A stretch of DNA of 29,477 nt from Bacillota bacterium (GTDB lineage Bacteria > Bacillota > Clostridia > Clostridiales > Clostridiaceae), in contig JAFADP010000075.1 in assembly GCA_023424785.1 (NCBI GenBank), positions 1-29,477 of the forward strand. Direction: 5' to 3'. Position 1 is the stretch's first letter; each line of letters starts with the position of its first letter. Made by a program: the position numbers and the translations under genes. Shown one piece after another: positions 28,972 through 29,477 of this stretch. The notes under the pieces are model-generated. The model had not been told where the DNA came from, made no database searches, and saw only the letters and a list, made by a program, of their open reading frames with translations.

Positions 28972-29477
28972 ATGAAAATCGACTTTAAAATAACAAAAGA
29001 TGACTATATAAGCTTCAATTTACATCATTTAGAAAACTCGAAATCACAGAAAAGTACATTTAACATACTTAGATATGCTGTACCCATAATACTTTCTATA
29101 CCAATCTACTTTACAGGAACGGGGATATTTAATCAACCGAGTATATATTGGATTATAGTAGCGATAGTTTTTTTAGTCATTTGGATTTTAACATATCCTA
29201 AGCAATACAAAAAATTAGTAGCTAAAGAAACTGATAAACTCATAAGTTAAGGAGATAATTCATCAATATTTGGAAGTAAGACTTTAGAAATTATTGATGG
29301 GACAATAGTAGTAAAAGGGGATTCTATATCAGAAACAGTATCGTTAGAAAGTATAAAAGATGTAAAAGTTTACGAAGATATGATCCTTATATATAAGTGG
29401 ATTTGTAGCTCATATAATTCCAAGGAGATATTTAGATAAAGAAATAGAGAAAGAACTTATGAAAGAGCTTAAAAAAT
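28972..29477 (+). pseudogene. YcxB-like membrane protein, broken by a stop and a frameshift (runs off window)
   Basis: The first 92 codons encode a protein with two hydrophobic helices (about 33-49 and 58-74) resembling the N-terminus of YcxB-like proteins. An in-frame TAA at 29248-29250 ends it, but the same frame continues immediately with GDNSSIFGSKTLEIIDG and VSLESIKDVKVYEDMILIY, the expected rest of the domain. Near 29386-29396, in a TATATA tract, the reading shifts to another frame, giving SGFVAHIIPRRYLDKEIEKE, the conserved YcxB ending. Two lesions make a functional full-length product unlikely, although the 92-residue part could still be made. The promoter and GGGGACGG ribosome binding site are intact. 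The window ends before the gene does. Confidence 0.75.

Overview
The window looks like chromosomal DNA of a low-GC Firmicute, most likely Clostridium sensu stricto. The evidence is AT-rich codon use and intergenic DNA, strong AGGAGG-type ribosome binding sites, purA, murA, walJ, rlmH, a DnaD/DnaC helicase-loader pair, a tRNA cluster, and a tetA(P)-tetB(P) operon, which is a clostridial tetracycline-resistance locus. I cannot name the species from sequence alone.

Layout. 1-700: non-coding DNA with tandem 41-bp terminator-like repeats, a strong terminator and an evenly spaced array of DnaA boxes (25-bp period), then AT-rich DNA. 719-3830: malic enzyme (-), purA (+) and a small DUF1858 redox protein. 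4000-5460: an isoleucine-type T-box leader controlling a bile-acid/sodium-symporter-family (BASS) transporter. 5700-8850: acyl-ACP thioesterase with an unusual hairpin between its Shine-Dalgarno sequence and start, a BaiN-like flavoprotein (-), and an unknown protein. 8919-9661: seven tRNA genes from one strong promoter (Glu-Val-Asp-Thr, Glu-Val-Asp). 9690-15572 (all -): helicase loader DnaC, DnaD-like protein, cytoplasmic-type subtilase, DMT/YdcZ transporter with an MBL hydrolase, a dUTPase_2-like protein and a 2H phosphoesterase-like protein; the last two appear to have lost some catalytic residues. 15699-19850 (+): murA-walJ, a SEC-C protein, a LUD-domain protein and a small heat-shock protein. 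19918-23060: a three-gene module, DUF4178/DUF4247 fusion, DUF350 membrane protein and membrane-anchored spermidine-synthase-like protein, probably an envelope-stress system linked to polyamines. 23078-end: rlmH and accessory DNA.

The right end is the clearest accessory region. The last 19 bp of the rlmH gene region (including its stop codon) are repeated exactly at 24670-24688, bracketing an AraC/GyrI-type regulator. This is the arrangement left by integration at the 3' end of rlmH, the same target used by staphylococcal SCC elements. Beyond the second repeat lies a tet(P) operon with a long leader (promoter about 530 bp upstream, two terminators, three tiny ORFs, a large hairpin), then a broken YcxB-like gene that runs off the window.

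Start codons were reassigned where the ribosome binding site favoured an internal ATG (malic enzyme, BASS transporter, thioesterase, murA, SEC-C protein, Hsp20, DMT protein, tetB).
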